Shown here in pieces: positions 1-8,857 of a DNA stretch of 64,000 nucleotides. Under the pieces are notes generated by a model. It saw only the letters and a list, made by a program, of their open reading frames with translations, did no database searches and was not told the origin of the DNA. The stretch lies in contig JAOESH010000003.1 in assembly GCA_028382005.1 (NCBI GenBank), positions 61,383-125,382 on the forward strand. The letters run 5' to 3'. The stretch's first letter is position 1. Each line of letters starts with the position of its first letter. Source of the DNA: Pseudomonadota bacterium (lineage in GTDB: Bacteria; Pseudomonadota; Alphaproteobacteria; Puniceispirillales; Marisalimonadaceae). Made by a program: the position numbers and the translations under genes.

Positions 1-262
1 GTTTGATTTCATCTGGAGTTCTGTGACGAACAAAAACAGGTTTACCTCTCCATTTAACAGTAATAGATTGACCTTCTTCGAGAGATGATAAATCTATCTC
101 TGTAGAGGCGAGAGCCAATGTATCTGCAGCAGGATTCATCTGGTCAATTAATGGCCATGCAAAAGAGGCTGCTCCAACTCCAGCTAATGCATATGTAGAA
201 ACAATAAGAAAATCTCTCTTGGTTTCATTTTTCTCAATTTTTGAACTCGATTTAATAGACAC
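1..262 (-). CDS. petA: Ubiquinol-cytochrome c reductase Rieske iron-sulfur subunit, N-terminal part (cut by window edge)
   Basis: The reading frame runs from a GTG at 262 off the left edge and gives about 87 residues. It starts with a short charged N-tail ([18 protein letters not shown]), then one hydrophobic segment with the small-residue stretch [20 protein letters not shown], then [30 protein letters not shown]. This is the Tat-like signal anchor and the beginning of the Rieske domain of cytochrome bc1 complexes. The 2Fe-2S cysteine/histidine loops lie outside the window. A GAGGTG Shine-Dalgarno sequence sits just upstream of the GTG and supports this start. The protein would be anchored in the inner membrane with its cluster in the periplasm, passing electrons from ubiquinol to cytochrome c1. 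hemF is the upstream neighbour on the same strand. Confidence 0.88.
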   Translation of the reverse strand, partial: MSIKSSSKIEKNETKRDFLIVSTYALAGVGAASFAWPLIDQMNPAADTLALASTEIDLSSLEEGQSITVKWRGKPVFVRHRTPDEIK

Positions 263-356
263 TTTACACCTCAATATGTGATAATACTTATATAAACCTG
301 GTTGAAGAAAATTTCTAGTCTTTTTGAGTGTAAAATTTATTTTTTTTAGAATGAAT

Positions 357-1268
357 CTAAATCCAACTAACTTTGGGTGGTAAACTCATCAAAACTGCCT
401 CGGTATTCCCCCCAGTTTTTAATCCAAAAATTGTACCTCTATCATATAGTAAATTAAACTCAACATATCTTCCTCTCCTAATGAGTTGTTCTTTTCTGTC
501 ATTTTTAGTAAATTTGTAGTTAATTCTACTATTAATTATTTCTAAATACGAAGATAAGAAAGTTTTCCCAATATCTTTAACAAAAGACAAATCATTTTCC
601 CAATTATTACTATTTAAATAATCAAAAAAAACACCTCCAATACCTCTTGTTTCTTTTCTATGAGGCAAATAAAAATATTCATCACACCAATGTTTAAATC
701 TAGGATAATAGTCTGTATTGTATTTTTCACAACTCAATTTAAAGTTTTTATGAAATAAGCTTGATGCCTTTTCATCTTCAAAAATTGGAGTCAAATCTCC
801 ACCTCCACCAAACCAAATTTTTTTTTTATCTCCTTCACCTGTAACTAATAGCCGGGTGTTCATATGAGCGGCTGGTACATATGGATTACACATATGCGAT
901 ACGACGGATATGCCTGATGCCCAGAACTTACCATTATCTTCAGCACCTGGTATTTGCGATCTAAATTCTTTAGAAAACTCTCCATGAACAGTAGATATAT
1001 TTACTCCAACTTTTTCAAAAACATTTCCCTTCATAACTGAAATAACTCCTCCACCTCCACCATTTCTTTCCCATTTCTTTTTATGAAAATTTATATTTTG
1101 TTTATTGTTGAATTGATTTTTTTCAATTTTTTCAAAAGATGCACATATCTCATCTCGAAGATCTGTAAACCAACTACTTGCAATCATTTTTTTGTTATCA
1201 AGTAACTGTTCATCATCTAAACATTTTTGTTGTTTTAAGTTTTCTAACATTTCCATTTTAATTGTCAT
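357..1268 (-). CDS. hemF: Oxygen-dependent coproporphyrinogen-III oxidase
   Basis: Catalyses the aerobic oxidative decarboxylation of coproporphyrinogen III to protoporphyrinogen IX in heme synthesis. Family hallmarks are visible: the glycine-rich WERNGGGGG segment, [11 protein letters not shown], the [12 protein letters not shown] block, [10 protein letters not shown], the HKNF...[18 protein letters not shown] block with metal/proton-relay histidines, and the C-terminal [20 protein letters not shown] and SLPPKVSW. Length of about 303 residues is normal. An in-frame start six codons further up exists (1286), but the ATG at 1268 overlaps the stop of the upstream CCA gene by 11 bases and has a GGTGG upstream, so it is preferred. 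It is co-transcribed with cca and probably with the downstream Rieske gene, linking heme supply and a respiratory complex. Confidence 0.95.
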   Translation of the reverse strand: MTIKMEMLENLKQQKCLDDEQLLDNKKMIASSWFTDLRDEICASFEKIEKNQFNNKQNINFHKKKWERNGGGGGVISVMKGNVFEKVGVNISTVHGEFSKEFRSQIPGAEDNGKFWASGISVVSHMCNPYVPAAHMNTRLLVTGEGDKKKIWFGGGGDLTPIFEDEKASSLFHKNFKLSCEKYNTDYYPRFKHWCDEYFYLPHRKETRGIGGVFFDYLNSNNWENDLSFVKDIGKTFLSSYLEIINSRINYKFTKNDRKEQLIRRGRYVEFNLLYDRGTIFGLKTGGNTEAVLMSLPPKVSWI

Positions 1269-2601
1269 TTTTATAATTGCCACCAAGCTTTTTTTTTAAA
1301 AAAGCTGTAATTTCGTCAGACGAACTTTTAAAATCACTGTTGACCCAAAATTGTTCAGCTTTATTTATTAAATTATTAATTTGAATATAATCCTTTTGCA
1401 TATGCATGTCTTCAACTTGCTGCCTATTAATAGGAAATGTTGGCCATTTCATATTACACAAATCTATTCCTTCTATATTTTTTAAAGGAATTATATGAAA
1501 TAAAGCTAGTTTATACCAATTAAAGGGTGTTTTATCATTTTTAAAGAATGTTTTATTATTTGGATAAATATTGCATCTCATTTTCCATATAAATTTAAGC
1601 GTGTTAATTTGTTGTTCTCTGACATTTTTAGATTTTAATATTTTATTATCATATAAATGAGAAAAACTTAATAGGCGCATTGTAAATTTATTAAAATTGA
1701 TTTTTTTATTATTTAATTCAAATCTATAAATAATACTTTCAAGTTTACCAAAACCATATAGGAGAGGCATCAGGACAGAAATTAAATCTAATTTTTCTTC
1801 ATTTATTATATTTAATGCAAAGGATTTTATATACGTAAGAGTTATAAAGTTTTTTGTTTTAAAACCTTCATGAATTTCATTTTTTTTATCTAATAAAATA
1901 TATTTATCTATTTCTAATTCAGACATAACAGATAAACTTTTTGAAAAATTTTCAACCATAAATATTTTTATAAACTCTTCTTTCATTCTTTTATTTGATA
2001 AAATTCTAATATTAGTTAATTTTTTCATAATTTTATTTTTTAAAAGATATGAAATATCTTTGTTTGGGAACGTAGCAAAGAATCGACAGAACCTTATAAC
2101 TCTTAAATAATCTTCTTCAATTCTGAGTGCAGGATCACCAATAAATTTCAATTCTTTATTCATAATGTCATTAAACCCTCCAAGAGGATCTATTAAATGC
2201 CCTTTTCTATTCAAGTATAGTGCATTGACTGTAAAATCTCTTCTTAAAGAATCTTGATACAAGCTTTCTGCAGAACTAACATATGCTTGTCTTCCAAGTG
2301 TAATTAAATCTTTTCTAAAACTAGTAATTTGATATTCATTATTATCTAGTATTATAGAGATCGTCTTATATTGGATATTATTTTGATAAATTTTAATTTT
2401 TTCACTTGATAATTTCTTTAAGAATAAATCCATATCCATATTTGTAACAAAATCTATATCGTTTATTATCTTGTTACTTAAAAAATCTCGAATTGCTCCA
2501 CCAACTATCCAAATTTTGGCATTTATACTTTCTCCTAAATTAAAAATAGTTTGAATATTTTTATCTTGAAGAAAGATACCATTTGCACTTTGTTTAATAA
2601 T
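1258..2601 (-). CDS. cca: CCA tRNA nucleotidyltransferase / poly(A) polymerase family, probable ATT start
   Basis: Class II nucleotidyltransferase that adds or repairs the 3' CCA of tRNA. The first in-frame ATG is at 2439, but this lies downstream of the active site: the frame is open up to 2616 and encodes WIVGGAIRDFL and NDIDF, the family's GGxxRD motif and the catalytic DxD. Later blocks SLRRDFTVNAL, DPLGGFND and RIEEDYLRVIRFCRFF are canonical. No ATG, GTG or TTG exists between the upstream stop (2617-2619) and the GG motif. The best start is ATT at 2601, seven bases after an AAGGA; ATT at 2598 is the alternative. This gives about 447 residues. The upstream small membrane gene ends immediately before it, as in many Alphaproteobacteria. 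Whether it adds CCA or polyadenylates cannot be decided from sequence. Confidence 0.85.
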   Translation of the reverse strand: MIKQSANGIFLQDKNIQTIFNLGESINAKIWIVGGAIRDFLSNKIINDIDFVTNMDMDLFLKKLSSEKIKIYQNNIQYKTISIILDNNEYQITSFRKDLITLGRQAYVSSAESLYQDSLRRDFTVNALYLNRKGHLIDPLGGFNDIMNKELKFIGDPALRIEEDYLRVIRFCRFFATFPNKDISYLLKNKIMKKLTNIRILSNKRMKEEFIKIFMVENFSKSLSVMSELEIDKYILLDKKNEIHEGFKTKNFITLTYIKSFALNIINEEKLDLISVLMPLLYGFGKLESIIYRFELNNKKINFNKFTMRLLSFSHLYDNKILKSKNVREQQINTLKFIWKMRCNIYPNNKTFFKNDKTPFNWYKLALFHIIPLKNIEGIDLCNMKWPTFPINRQQVEDMHMQKDYIQINNLINKAEQFWVNSDFKSSSDEITAFLKKKLGGNYKNDN

Positions 2602-2616
2602 AAATATGTCCTTTTT

Positions 2617-2871
2617 CTAATTAGAAAAACTACCATCTTTGATTTCACCATCAATAATTGATGGAGGATTATACAAATAACTTGGATCAACCGCATTACC
2701 CTCAAGGTATAAAAATGACAGTAAAATAAACACACAAAATCCTAAAAGACTTACAACAGAGGATATAAAAACTGTGTCTGTTTTTGTAAGTTTTTGTAAA
2801 ATATATTTTGTAAGAAAATAAAGGAAAATTGAAAATAATACAGCAAAGAAAATTATTAAATATCGTCGCAT
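2617..2871 (-). CDS. Small membrane protein, DUF6111-like
   Basis: An 84-residue protein with two predicted membrane helices: residues about 4-26 (LIIFFAVLFSIFLYFLTKYIL) and about 34-56 (FISSVVSLLGFCVFILLSFLYL), followed by a short polar tail. It begins 16 bases inside the NUDIX gene and ends just before the CCA gene, so it is the middle gene of a tight operon. Alphaproteobacteria commonly have a small DUF6111 membrane protein in exactly this place between CoA pyrophosphatase and the CCA enzyme; this assignment rests on position and topology more than on residues. Function is unknown. Confidence 0.7.
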   Translation of the reverse strand: MRRYLIIFFAVLFSIFLYFLTKYILQKLTKTDTVFISSVVSLLGFCVFILLSFLYLEGNAVDPSYLYNPPSIIDGEIKDGSFSN

Positions 2872-3479
2872 GGTGGATACTCCCTTAGACCTAGCCCAGC
2901 TGATATTGTCACTAAAACTCTAGCAGTCAAGCCCCATATATTTTCATTTTTATAGTTTATTCTCCAAGTCATATACATACTAGATTTAATAGGAGGCTTT
3001 TCTCTAACATGAAATTCAGGAGATAATAATTCTTGTGATTTTGGAATAAATATTTTTTCAACTTCTTCAGAATTTGGCTTTATTAAGTTTTTCCAGTCAG
3101 ATGTTTCTTTCATAAGAGCAACAAAAGGTGTGACCACGTAGCCAGTTCCAGTATAAAATTTTGGTAATTTACCAATTATATCATAATTTTCTTGTGAAAG
3201 GCTGATTTCTTCTTCAGTCTCTCTAACAACTGTTTCCATTAAATCTTTATCATCTTTTTCTTTTCTTCCTCCTGGGAAAGCAATTTGTCCAGCATGCTTT
3301 CTAAGATTATATTTTCTCTGCGTCATTAAAATATGACTCTCGTCCGTATAATATTTATTAATAAAAATTACAAGTATACTCGCCTCAGAATAGCCTAAAA
3401 CCGACCGATCAGTATCACCTGCATCTCTCACATTTTTTATACAATTGATAAGATCTTTTTTTAATATAAAGTTGACCAT
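2856..3479 (-). CDS. NUDIX hydrolase, CoA pyrophosphatase type
   Basis: The protein carries the combined signature of NudL-type CoA pyrophosphatases: MTQRKYNLRKHAGQIAFPGG (about residues 52-71) joined to the Nudix box with ETVVRETEEEISL (catalytic RExxEE). This family splits CoA or oxidised CoA into 4'-phosphopantetheine and 3',5'-ADP, using Mg2+ or Mn2+. About 207 residues is the usual size. It heads the operon that continues to DUF6111, cca, hemF and petA. Its divergent neighbour is the TauE exporter, so the short gap between them must hold promoters for both directions. Confidence 0.88.
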   Translation of the reverse strand: MVNFILKKDLINCIKNVRDAGDTDRSVLGYSEASILVIFINKYYTDESHILMTQRKYNLRKHAGQIAFPGGRKEKDDKDLMETVVRETEEEISLSQENYDIIGKLPKFYTGTGYVVTPFVALMKETSDWKNLIKPNSEEVEKIFIPKSQELLSPEFHVREKPPIKSSMYMTWRINYKNENIWGLTARVLVTISAGLGLREYPPCDDI

Positions 3480-3556
3480 AATATTTGCTCTAAATAATTA
3501 TTTTTAAATTATAAATAATGTACTATCATAATCAAACAAACAATGATGAAAATTTA

Positions 3557-4471
3557 ATGTACATATACTTACCTATAGCTGAACAACCAATTCATTCCTT
3601 AGTGATCGTAGGGGTAGGTTCAATTATTGGTTTTATTATGGGATTAGTAGGTGTTGGTGGAGGATTCTTGTTGACGCCTATTATGATGTTTCTAGGAATA
3701 CCACCACCTGTGGCAGTTGCATCCGTAGCTAATCAATTAGTAGCTCCCTCAGTTTCAGGTGTTTTGTCTCACTGGAAAAAAGGAAATGTTGATTTTAAAA
3801 TGGGAACTGTTTTACTCTTGGGCGGAGTTATTGGCTCTTCCATAGGAGTTATTCTATTTAACTTTTTAGATAAAATTGGTCAATTAGATCTAGTTATTAA
3901 ATCGTCTTATGTAGTTTTTTTATCTTTGATAGGAAGCTTGATGTTTACTGAATCTTTAAGATTAATTTTAAGAAAACGAAAAGGGAAAATCTCCAGAGGA
4001 AAGCTTCATCAACATAATTGGCTTCATGGGTTACCATTTAAAACTAGATTTAGGAAATCAAAACTATATATATCGGTATTACTACCTATTTTAATAGGTG
4101 TAATTGTAGGGGTATTGGCAGCAATAATGGGAATCGGTGGTGGATTTATTATTGTGCCAGCAATGATATATCTCTTAGGCATGCCCACATCTTTAGTTGT
4201 GGGCACTTCATTGTTCCAGATTATTTTTGTTGCAGCTAACACCACAATTCTACAAGCATCACAAAATCAAACTGTAGATATAATCCTAGCGACTTTGTTA
4301 TTAATAGGATCTGTGGCAGGAGTACAAATTGGAGCAAAATTTACAAACATTCTCAAAGGTGAACATTTAAGACTTATACTTTCAACAATTATTATTTTAG
4401 TAAGTTTAAAAATTTTAACTGAATTAATAACTATTCCCTCTGATCTTTTCTCTATTGTTATTGGAAGGTAA
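3557..4471 (+). CDS. Sulfite exporter TauE/SafE family membrane protein
   Basis: A polytopic inner-membrane protein of about 304 residues with the two TauE/SafE repeats. Each starts with a glycine-rich helix: VGVGSIIGFIMGLVGVGGGFL near the N-terminus and GVLAAIMGIGGGFIIVPAMI in the second half. The two halves are joined by a basic cytoplasmic loop (about residues 143-175). The family exports sulfite, sulfoacetate or other organosulfur anions; the substrate here is unknown. The start chosen is the ATG opening MYIYLPIAEQP; an upstream ATG at 3518 gives 13 more, polar residues and neither has a clear ribosome site. It is followed after four bases by the TIGR02186 gene and then a UspA gene, a conserved alphaproteobacterial trio. 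Confidence 0.9.
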   Translation: MYIYLPIAEQPIHSLVIVGVGSIIGFIMGLVGVGGGFLLTPIMMFLGIPPPVAVASVANQLVAPSVSGVLSHWKKGNVDFKMGTVLLLGGVIGSSIGVILFNFLDKIGQLDLVIKSSYVVFLSLIGSLMFTESLRLILRKRKGKISRGKLHQHNWLHGLPFKTRFRKSKLYISVLLPILIGVIVGVLAAIMGIGGGFIIVPAMIYLLGMPTSLVVGTSLFQIIFVAANTTILQASQNQTVDIILATLLLIGSVAGVQIGAKFTNILKGEHLRLILSTIIILVSLKILTELITIPSDLFSIVIGR

Positions 4472-4475
4472 AAGA

Positions 4476-5225
4476 ATGAAGCTTTATCTATCAATTTATA
4501 TTTTATTTTTTTCAATTTCTTTATCTTTTAATGTTAAAGCTCAAAACCAGATAGTGGCAGACCTTTCTCAAGAGAATGTTGAAATTTCTACAGATTTTCT
4601 AGGAGCTAAAATTCTTTTATTTGGTGCTTATGACGGTCGCAAAGGGGACGATATCATAGTTGTTGTTACTGGGCCTAAAGGGTTAGTAACTATTCAAAAA
4701 AAAGAAAAAGTTTTAGGGGTTTGGGTAAATACTAAGAAAGTTAATTATATTAATGCCCCAAAATATTTAAGTATTTCTTCAAATAGGGATATTGACAAAA
4801 TTTTAAACCAAAAAACTCAAAAAATTTCTGAAATTGGCCTAAATAATTTAAATATCAGAATTCAGCCTGGTAAACAAATACGTAGCGAAAAAGAATGGAG
4901 GGAGGCTCTTACAAGAAATATGCTAAAATCTAAACTATGGAGTTTAAATGAAAATTCAATATCATTAAACAAGAACTCATTATTTCGGTCGTATTTATCG
5001 CTTCCATCTAATGTGACAATTGGTAAGTTTGAAGTAAAAATATTGCATTATAGAAATAGTAAACTTATATCAAAAGAAACCAATACTATTAACGTATCAA
5101 AATCAGGAATTAGTGCAGAAATTTATAATATAGCTCAAAATTACTCAACATTATATGGGATATTTGCAGTTTTATTAGCTGTTTTTATTGGTTGGGGAAC
5201 CAATTTAGTTTTCAGGAAAGTTTAA
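4476..5225 (+). CDS. TIGR02186 family alphaproteobacterial membrane protein
   Basis: About 249 residues. It has an N-terminal signal peptide (residues about 1-23, ending near NVKAQNQ), a periplasmic domain starting QIVADLSQENVEISTDFLGAKILLFGAYD, and one C-terminal membrane helix (YGIFAVLLAVFIGWGTNLVF) with a short basic tail. This layout and the segment FLGAKILLFGA...VVVTGPKG match the TIGR02186 / Alph_Pro_TM family, usually encoded next to TauE. The ATG at 4476 follows a GGAAGG site and lies four bases after the TauE stop, so it is preferred over an upstream in-frame start at 4455. Function is unknown; context suggests an accessory role for the exporter. Confidence 0.82.
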   Translation: MKLYLSIYILFFSISLSFNVKAQNQIVADLSQENVEISTDFLGAKILLFGAYDGRKGDDIIVVVTGPKGLVTIQKKEKVLGVWVNTKKVNYINAPKYLSISSNRDIDKILNQKTQKISEIGLNNLNIRIQPGKQIRSEKEWREALTRNMLKSKLWSLNENSISLNKNSLFRSYLSLPSNVTIGKFEVKILHYRNSKLISKETNTINVSKSGISAEIYNIAQNYSTLYGIFAVLLAVFIGWGTNLVFRKV

Positions 5226-5235
5226 AGAGGACGTA

Positions 5236-5739
5236 ATGAACAAAAAAAGCAGTGTTAAAACTAAAGCTTTAAAGCCAAGCAACAGATTATTCCTAGTTGT
5301 TGCCGACGATAGTAAAGAATTGCACCAAGCTTTATATTACGCAGCAAGACGTGCAGCTACAGCCGGAGGAGAAATTGCATTATTCAGGTGCATTGAACCT
5401 GTAGAAGGTCAGTTGTGGGGAGGAGTTTCGGAAATTATGGAAGCTGAAACTGAACAAGCTAGTAAAAATTTACTTGAAGAACTAAGTAATTATTGTGAAA
5501 AATTAGGCGCCCCTAAACCTAAAACTTTTGTTAGAAAAGGTACTGTTCATGAAGAATTATTTAATTTAATTGATAATGAGGAATCTATTAGAGTACTAGT
5601 GTTGGGCGTTTCTACTGAGCACGGAAATCCTGGTCCATTAATTAACTACATTATAAATAAAGGAAGCAATGAATGTAGAGTTCCTATAACCATAGTGCCT
5701 GGAAACCTCTCTGATGAACAAATTGATGCTCTCATTTAA
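5236..5739 (+). CDS. Universal stress protein (UspA family)
   Basis: A single Usp domain of 167 residues in a Rossmann-like fold. The N-terminal strand (RLFLVVADDSKELHQALYYAARRA) and the C-terminal segment VLVLGVSTEHGNPGPLINYII...CRVPITIVPG fit the family, the latter covering the usual nucleotide-binding G-rich loop in a diverged form. It is preceded by AGAGGA and lies ten bases behind the TIGR02186 gene, so it is the last gene of the TauE operon. Universal stress proteins bind ATP or AMP and act under starvation or stress; a specific role cannot be read from the sequence. Confidence 0.85.
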   Translation: MNKKSSVKTKALKPSNRLFLVVADDSKELHQALYYAARRAATAGGEIALFRCIEPVEGQLWGGVSEIMEAETEQASKNLLEELSNYCEKLGAPKPKTFVRKGTVHEELFNLIDNEESIRVLVLGVSTEHGNPGPLINYIINKGSNECRVPITIVPGNLSDEQIDALI

Positions 5740-5757
5740 AAAAAATATTGATTTAAA

Positions 5758-5788
5758 TTGAACTAACCTTATATGTAATATCTATAAT
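5758..5788 (+). promoter_or_regulatory. Possible sigma-70 promoter of the cyclophilin gene
   Basis: TTGAAC at 5758-5763 and a perfect TATAAT at 5783-5788 are separated by 19 bases and lie just upstream of the cyclophilin start at 5807. The -10 match is exact but such boxes arise easily in A/T-rich DNA and the spacer is long, so this is a weak call. Confidence 0.35.
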
Positions 5789-5806
5789 TAAAGTGAGAGT
5801 GTCAGT

Positions 5807-6337
5807 ATGTTCAAAAAATTGATAATTATATTTCTAGGGGTAATGTGTGTAACAATGGCTAAACCAGTAAAAAAAGCATCAGCAAGTTCAAGTAAATTTA
5901 TAACTATTGAAACGTCTAAAGGTAAGGTAGTTATAGAAACGCTACCTAAAATTGCTCCAAACCATGTCAAAAGAATTAAAGAATTAGTTAAAGATAAGTT
6001 TTACGATGGAATAGTATTTCATAGAGTCATACAGGGGTTTATGGCTCAAACAGGTGATCCTGACGGAGTGGGAACAGGAGGATCTGGAAAAAATTTAAAA
6101 GCAGAATTTTCTGACTATGAATATAAATCAGGAACAGTAGGAATGGCTAGATCAATGAGCCCTGACAGTGGTGACAGTCAATTTTTTATATGTTTTGACG
6201 GTTGCAGTCATCTCACTGGTCAATATACAGTTTGGGGACAAGTTGTATCAGGAATGGATGCTGTAGAAAAACTTGCTATAGGTGAGCCTCCAAGTAGTCC
6301 TGATAAAATGATATCTGTAAAATTAGGTAAGAAATAA
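5807..6337 (+). CDS. ppiA: Peptidyl-prolyl cis-trans isomerase, cyclophilin type, probably exported
   Basis: A cyclophilin of 176 residues that accelerates proline isomerisation in folding proteins. Core motifs are FYDGIVFHRVIQGFMAQTGDP with the catalytic Arg, GTVGMARSMSPDSGDSQFFI, and LTGQYTVWGQVVSGMD. An N-terminal hydrophobic stretch (MFKKLIIIFLGVMCVTMA) before the domain looks like a signal peptide or anchor, which points to the periplasm, as for PpiA rather than cytoplasmic PpiB. It stands alone on the plus strand and ends four bases before the convergent pyruvate kinase gene. Confidence 0.9.
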   Translation: MFKKLIIIFLGVMCVTMAKPVKKASASSSKFITIETSKGKVVIETLPKIAPNHVKRIKELVKDKFYDGIVFHRVIQGFMAQTGDPDGVGTGGSGKNLKAEFSDYEYKSGTVGMARSMSPDSGDSQFFICFDGCSHLTGQYTVWGQVVSGMDAVEKLAIGEPPSSPDKMISVKLGKK

Positions 6338-6341
6338 TTCT

Positions 6342-7757
6342 TTAGATATCTACAACTCTTATCGAATTTGTTGAACCTGATACTCCAAACGGCATTCCAG
6401 CAACTACAACAATGGTATCACCGTCATTGGCAAATTTTTCTTTTTTTATAATTTCTCTAGCCTCTTGGATCGCAGGTTCGTAACCTTGTACTTTACTAAA
6501 GAAGGAATATGCACCCCATAAAAGAGACAGTCTTCTTTTCACTTTTTCTTCCGGTGTCATTACAACTAATAACAAATTTGGTCGTTCTCTAGCCATTCTA
6601 AATGCTGTGTTTCCAGATGCCGTAAAAGCAACGACTGCTTTAGCATTAACTGCTTCTGCCAAACTAACTGCAGAACTAGAAACAGCATTGTAAACGAAAT
6701 TTTCTACCTTTAAATTTTGAGGACCATCTCCAGGATGGATTTTAATATGCTTTTCTGCAGAGCAAATTATTCTATTCATTATAGTTACAGCTTCAGTAGG
6801 AAATAACCCTACTGCTGTTTCTGCAGAAAGCATTACTGCGTCTGCACCATCGAATACAGCCGTTGCAACATCTGATGCTTCTGCCCTTGTTGGTGAAGGA
6901 GATTCAATCATAGATTCCAACATCTGGGTAGCCACTATAACAGGTTTACCCGCTTGTCTACATTCAAGTATTATTTCTTTTTGAATACCAGGAACTTTTT
7001 CTGGAGGTAGTTCTACACCTAAATCACCTCGAGCTACCATTATACCTTCACAAGCACTTATTATTTTTTTTAATTCTTTAAGCGCTGATGGTTTTTCTAT
7101 CTTAGCTATAATACCCGCTTTATTACCAACGTATTTTTTAACTTCTTCTACATCGCTAAGTTTTTGAACAAATGAAAGAGCTATCCAATCAATATCTTGA
7201 TTTAAAATAAACTTAAGATCCTCGATATCTTTAGGAGTGAGTGGACTTGTATTTATAACCACATCAGGTAAATTTACACCTTTATTACTTTTAACATAAC
7301 CACCAACTATGACTTCTGTGTGTATTCTATCTTTTGATATATTTTTAACCTCAAACTGAAGTTTTCCGTCATCCATTAAGATGTTTGAACCAACAGATAA
7401 GCTTTCATAAATTTCGTCATGTGATAAATTAACTCTATTAAAATCACCTATTTCAGTGTTTTTATCAAAAATATAATTATTACCCTTGATTACTCGAACA
7501 TCAGGTTTAACCTCTCCAATTCTAAATTTTGGACCTTGTAGATCCGCAAGGATCGCAACATTACAACCAATCTCCTTTTCAACTGATCTAATATTCGTAA
7601 TTCTTTTTAAATGGTCGCCATGATTACCATGACTAAAATTAAGACGAAAAACATTAACACCTGCTATGATTAAAGATTTTAGTTTCAAAACGTCATCAGT
7701 AGCAGTGCCAACTGTAGCTACTATTTTGGTTGATCTTAAAAACTCTAAACTATTCAT
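6342..7757 (-). CDS. pyk: Pyruvate kinase
   Basis: Converts phosphoenolpyruvate and ADP to pyruvate and ATP in lower glycolysis. At 471 residues it is of normal bacterial length. Visible blocks: TKIVATVGTA near the N-terminus, GVNVFRLNFSHG, ILADLQGPKFRIG, IIAKIEKPSAL with the catalytic Lys, GIMVARGDLGVELP with metal ligands, and ATQMLESMIESPSPTRAE, the family signature. The C-terminal domain (about residues 350-471) carries the usual effector-site fold. It is monocistronic and convergent with the cyclophilin gene. Its presence shows the organism has at least the lower part of glycolysis. Confidence 0.96.
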   Translation of the reverse strand: MNSLEFLRSTKIVATVGTATDDVLKLKSLIIAGVNVFRLNFSHGNHGDHLKRITNIRSVEKEIGCNVAILADLQGPKFRIGEVKPDVRVIKGNNYIFDKNTEIGDFNRVNLSHDEIYESLSVGSNILMDDGKLQFEVKNISKDRIHTEVIVGGYVKSNKGVNLPDVVINTSPLTPKDIEDLKFILNQDIDWIALSFVQKLSDVEEVKKYVGNKAGIIAKIEKPSALKELKKIISACEGIMVARGDLGVELPPEKVPGIQKEIILECRQAGKPVIVATQMLESMIESPSPTRAEASDVATAVFDGADAVMLSAETAVGLFPTEAVTIMNRIICSAEKHIKIHPGDGPQNLKVENFVYNAVSSSAVSLAEAVNAKAVVAFTASGNTAFRMARERPNLLLVVMTPEEKVKRRLSLLWGAYSFFSKVQGYEPAIQEAREIIKKEKFANDGDTIVVVAGMPFGVSGSTNSIRVVDI

Positions 7758-7881
7758 ATTAGATCCTTATACGTTTCAAATATCGTTATACATCAAATAT
7801 TAAATTAATATTAAAAAAAACTTATATTTTTAAAAATCGGCAAGCTATTTGCAATCCTTCTTCATAACAGGAGATATATTA

Positions 7882-8115
7882 ATGGCGCAGATAGTTCCCT
7901 TTCCACTTGATAGAGTTAGAAAGTCAAAAGAAGATAATATTTATGAAAAAAAGCACATACTTCATATGATTAAAAATATAAGACAGAATTATCCTCCTTC
8001 ACTTTGGAATACGATCTATCAACTCACAAAACAAGGGCATATAACTAATCATATTAATGATGAAGTTGATCAAATAACTGATAAATTAACCAATGAAGTA
8101 TTATCAGATAAGTAG
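7882..8115 (+). CDS. Small hypothetical protein
   Basis: A 77-residue, soluble, polar protein beginning MAQIVPFPLDRVRKSKED. It has a predicted helical middle (HILHMIKNIRQNYPPSLWNTIYQLTKQGH) and an acidic C-terminus. The ATG at 7882 follows CAGGAGA at a good distance; a TTG further up (7849) is unlikely. I do not recognise the family. The PFPxxRV opening is seen in small alphaproteobacterial proteins of unknown function, but nothing more can be said. It stands between pyk (divergent) and a GST gene in the same direction. Confidence 0.6.
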   Translation: MAQIVPFPLDRVRKSKEDNIYEKKHILHMIKNIRQNYPPSLWNTIYQLTKQGHITNHINDEVDQITDKLTNEVLSDK

Positions 8116-8170
8116 ATATTAAAATAAATTTAATCTTTATGTATTTTTAATTTATGTTTAATTTATATAT

Positions 8171-8833
8171 ATGATTTATAATAAATATCCTATCTTATAC
8201 TCTTTCCGAAGATGTCCATATGCAATGCGTGCTAGGCTAGCATTACAAGCGTGTGGTGTGTTAGTTGAAATTAGAGAAATAAAACTTCAAAACAAACCAG
8301 AAGAACTCTTGCAATGTTCTCCAAAAGGAACTGTGCCAGTATTAATATTGAACTCAGAGGAAGTTTTAGATGAGAGCCTAGATATTATTTGGTGGGCATT
8401 GAAAATTAATGACCAAAAAAATTGGTTAACTGAAGGTCAACTTAATCAGGTTGAAAGAAAGAAAATTCTAAATACAATCGAATATGATTTCAAACAAAAC
8501 TTGAATAAATATAAATATCCAAACAGGTATATAAATATTAATAAAAATTTCTATAGAGATAGGAATCTAAAAATTTTAAATCATTTAAATGATTTATTAA
8601 AAAAAAGTAAAGCCCTAAACTGTCCACATTTAAGCATGATAGATTATGCAATCTTTCCATTTATTAGACAGTTCAGGAATGTTGATGAACAATGGTTTGA
8701 TTCATTAGATTTAGGATTTTTAAAAAAATGGTTATATCAAATTATTGATAGTAAACAGTTTTTATCTATAATGAGAAAATATAAATTATGGGAACCTAAC
8801 CAAATACCAATTTATACAAATTTTTCGTCTTAA
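8171..8833 (+). CDS. Glutathione S-transferase family protein
   Basis: 220 residues. The N-terminal thioredoxin-like domain (about 1-85) has YSFRRCPYAMRARLAL, a CPYA active site with Cys15, and the cis-proline segment KGTVPVLIL followed by LDESLDIIWW. The C-terminal all-helical domain is shorter and lysine-rich. The CPYA site resembles glutaredoxin-2-like or omega/beta-class GSTs, which often do thiol transfer instead of conjugation. Substrate is unknown. No ribosome site is obvious before the ATG. The downstream thiolase follows after 24 bases, but a functional link is not evident. Confidence 0.85.
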   Translation: MIYNKYPILYSFRRCPYAMRARLALQACGVLVEIREIKLQNKPEELLQCSPKGTVPVLILNSEEVLDESLDIIWWALKINDQKNWLTEGQLNQVERKKILNTIEYDFKQNLNKYKYPNRYININKNFYRDRNLKILNHLNDLLKKSKALNCPHLSMIDYAIFPFIRQFRNVDEQWFDSLDLGFLKKWLYQIIDSKQFLSIMRKYKLWEPNQIPIYTNFSS

Positions 8834-8857
8834 CTTTTTTAATTTTGGAGAATTTTA

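Noticed and set aside
2535..2735. Open frame of 66 codons on the minus strand overlapping the small membrane protein and the CCA start
   Set aside because: It is out of frame with the DUF6111-like protein and the CCA enzyme, which both have family or positional support; its residues are just hydrophobic low-complexity sequence.
4024..4245. Minus-strand open frame within TauE
   Set aside because: It is the shadow of the second TauE repeat; codon pattern and proline/isoleucine richness come from the opposite strand.
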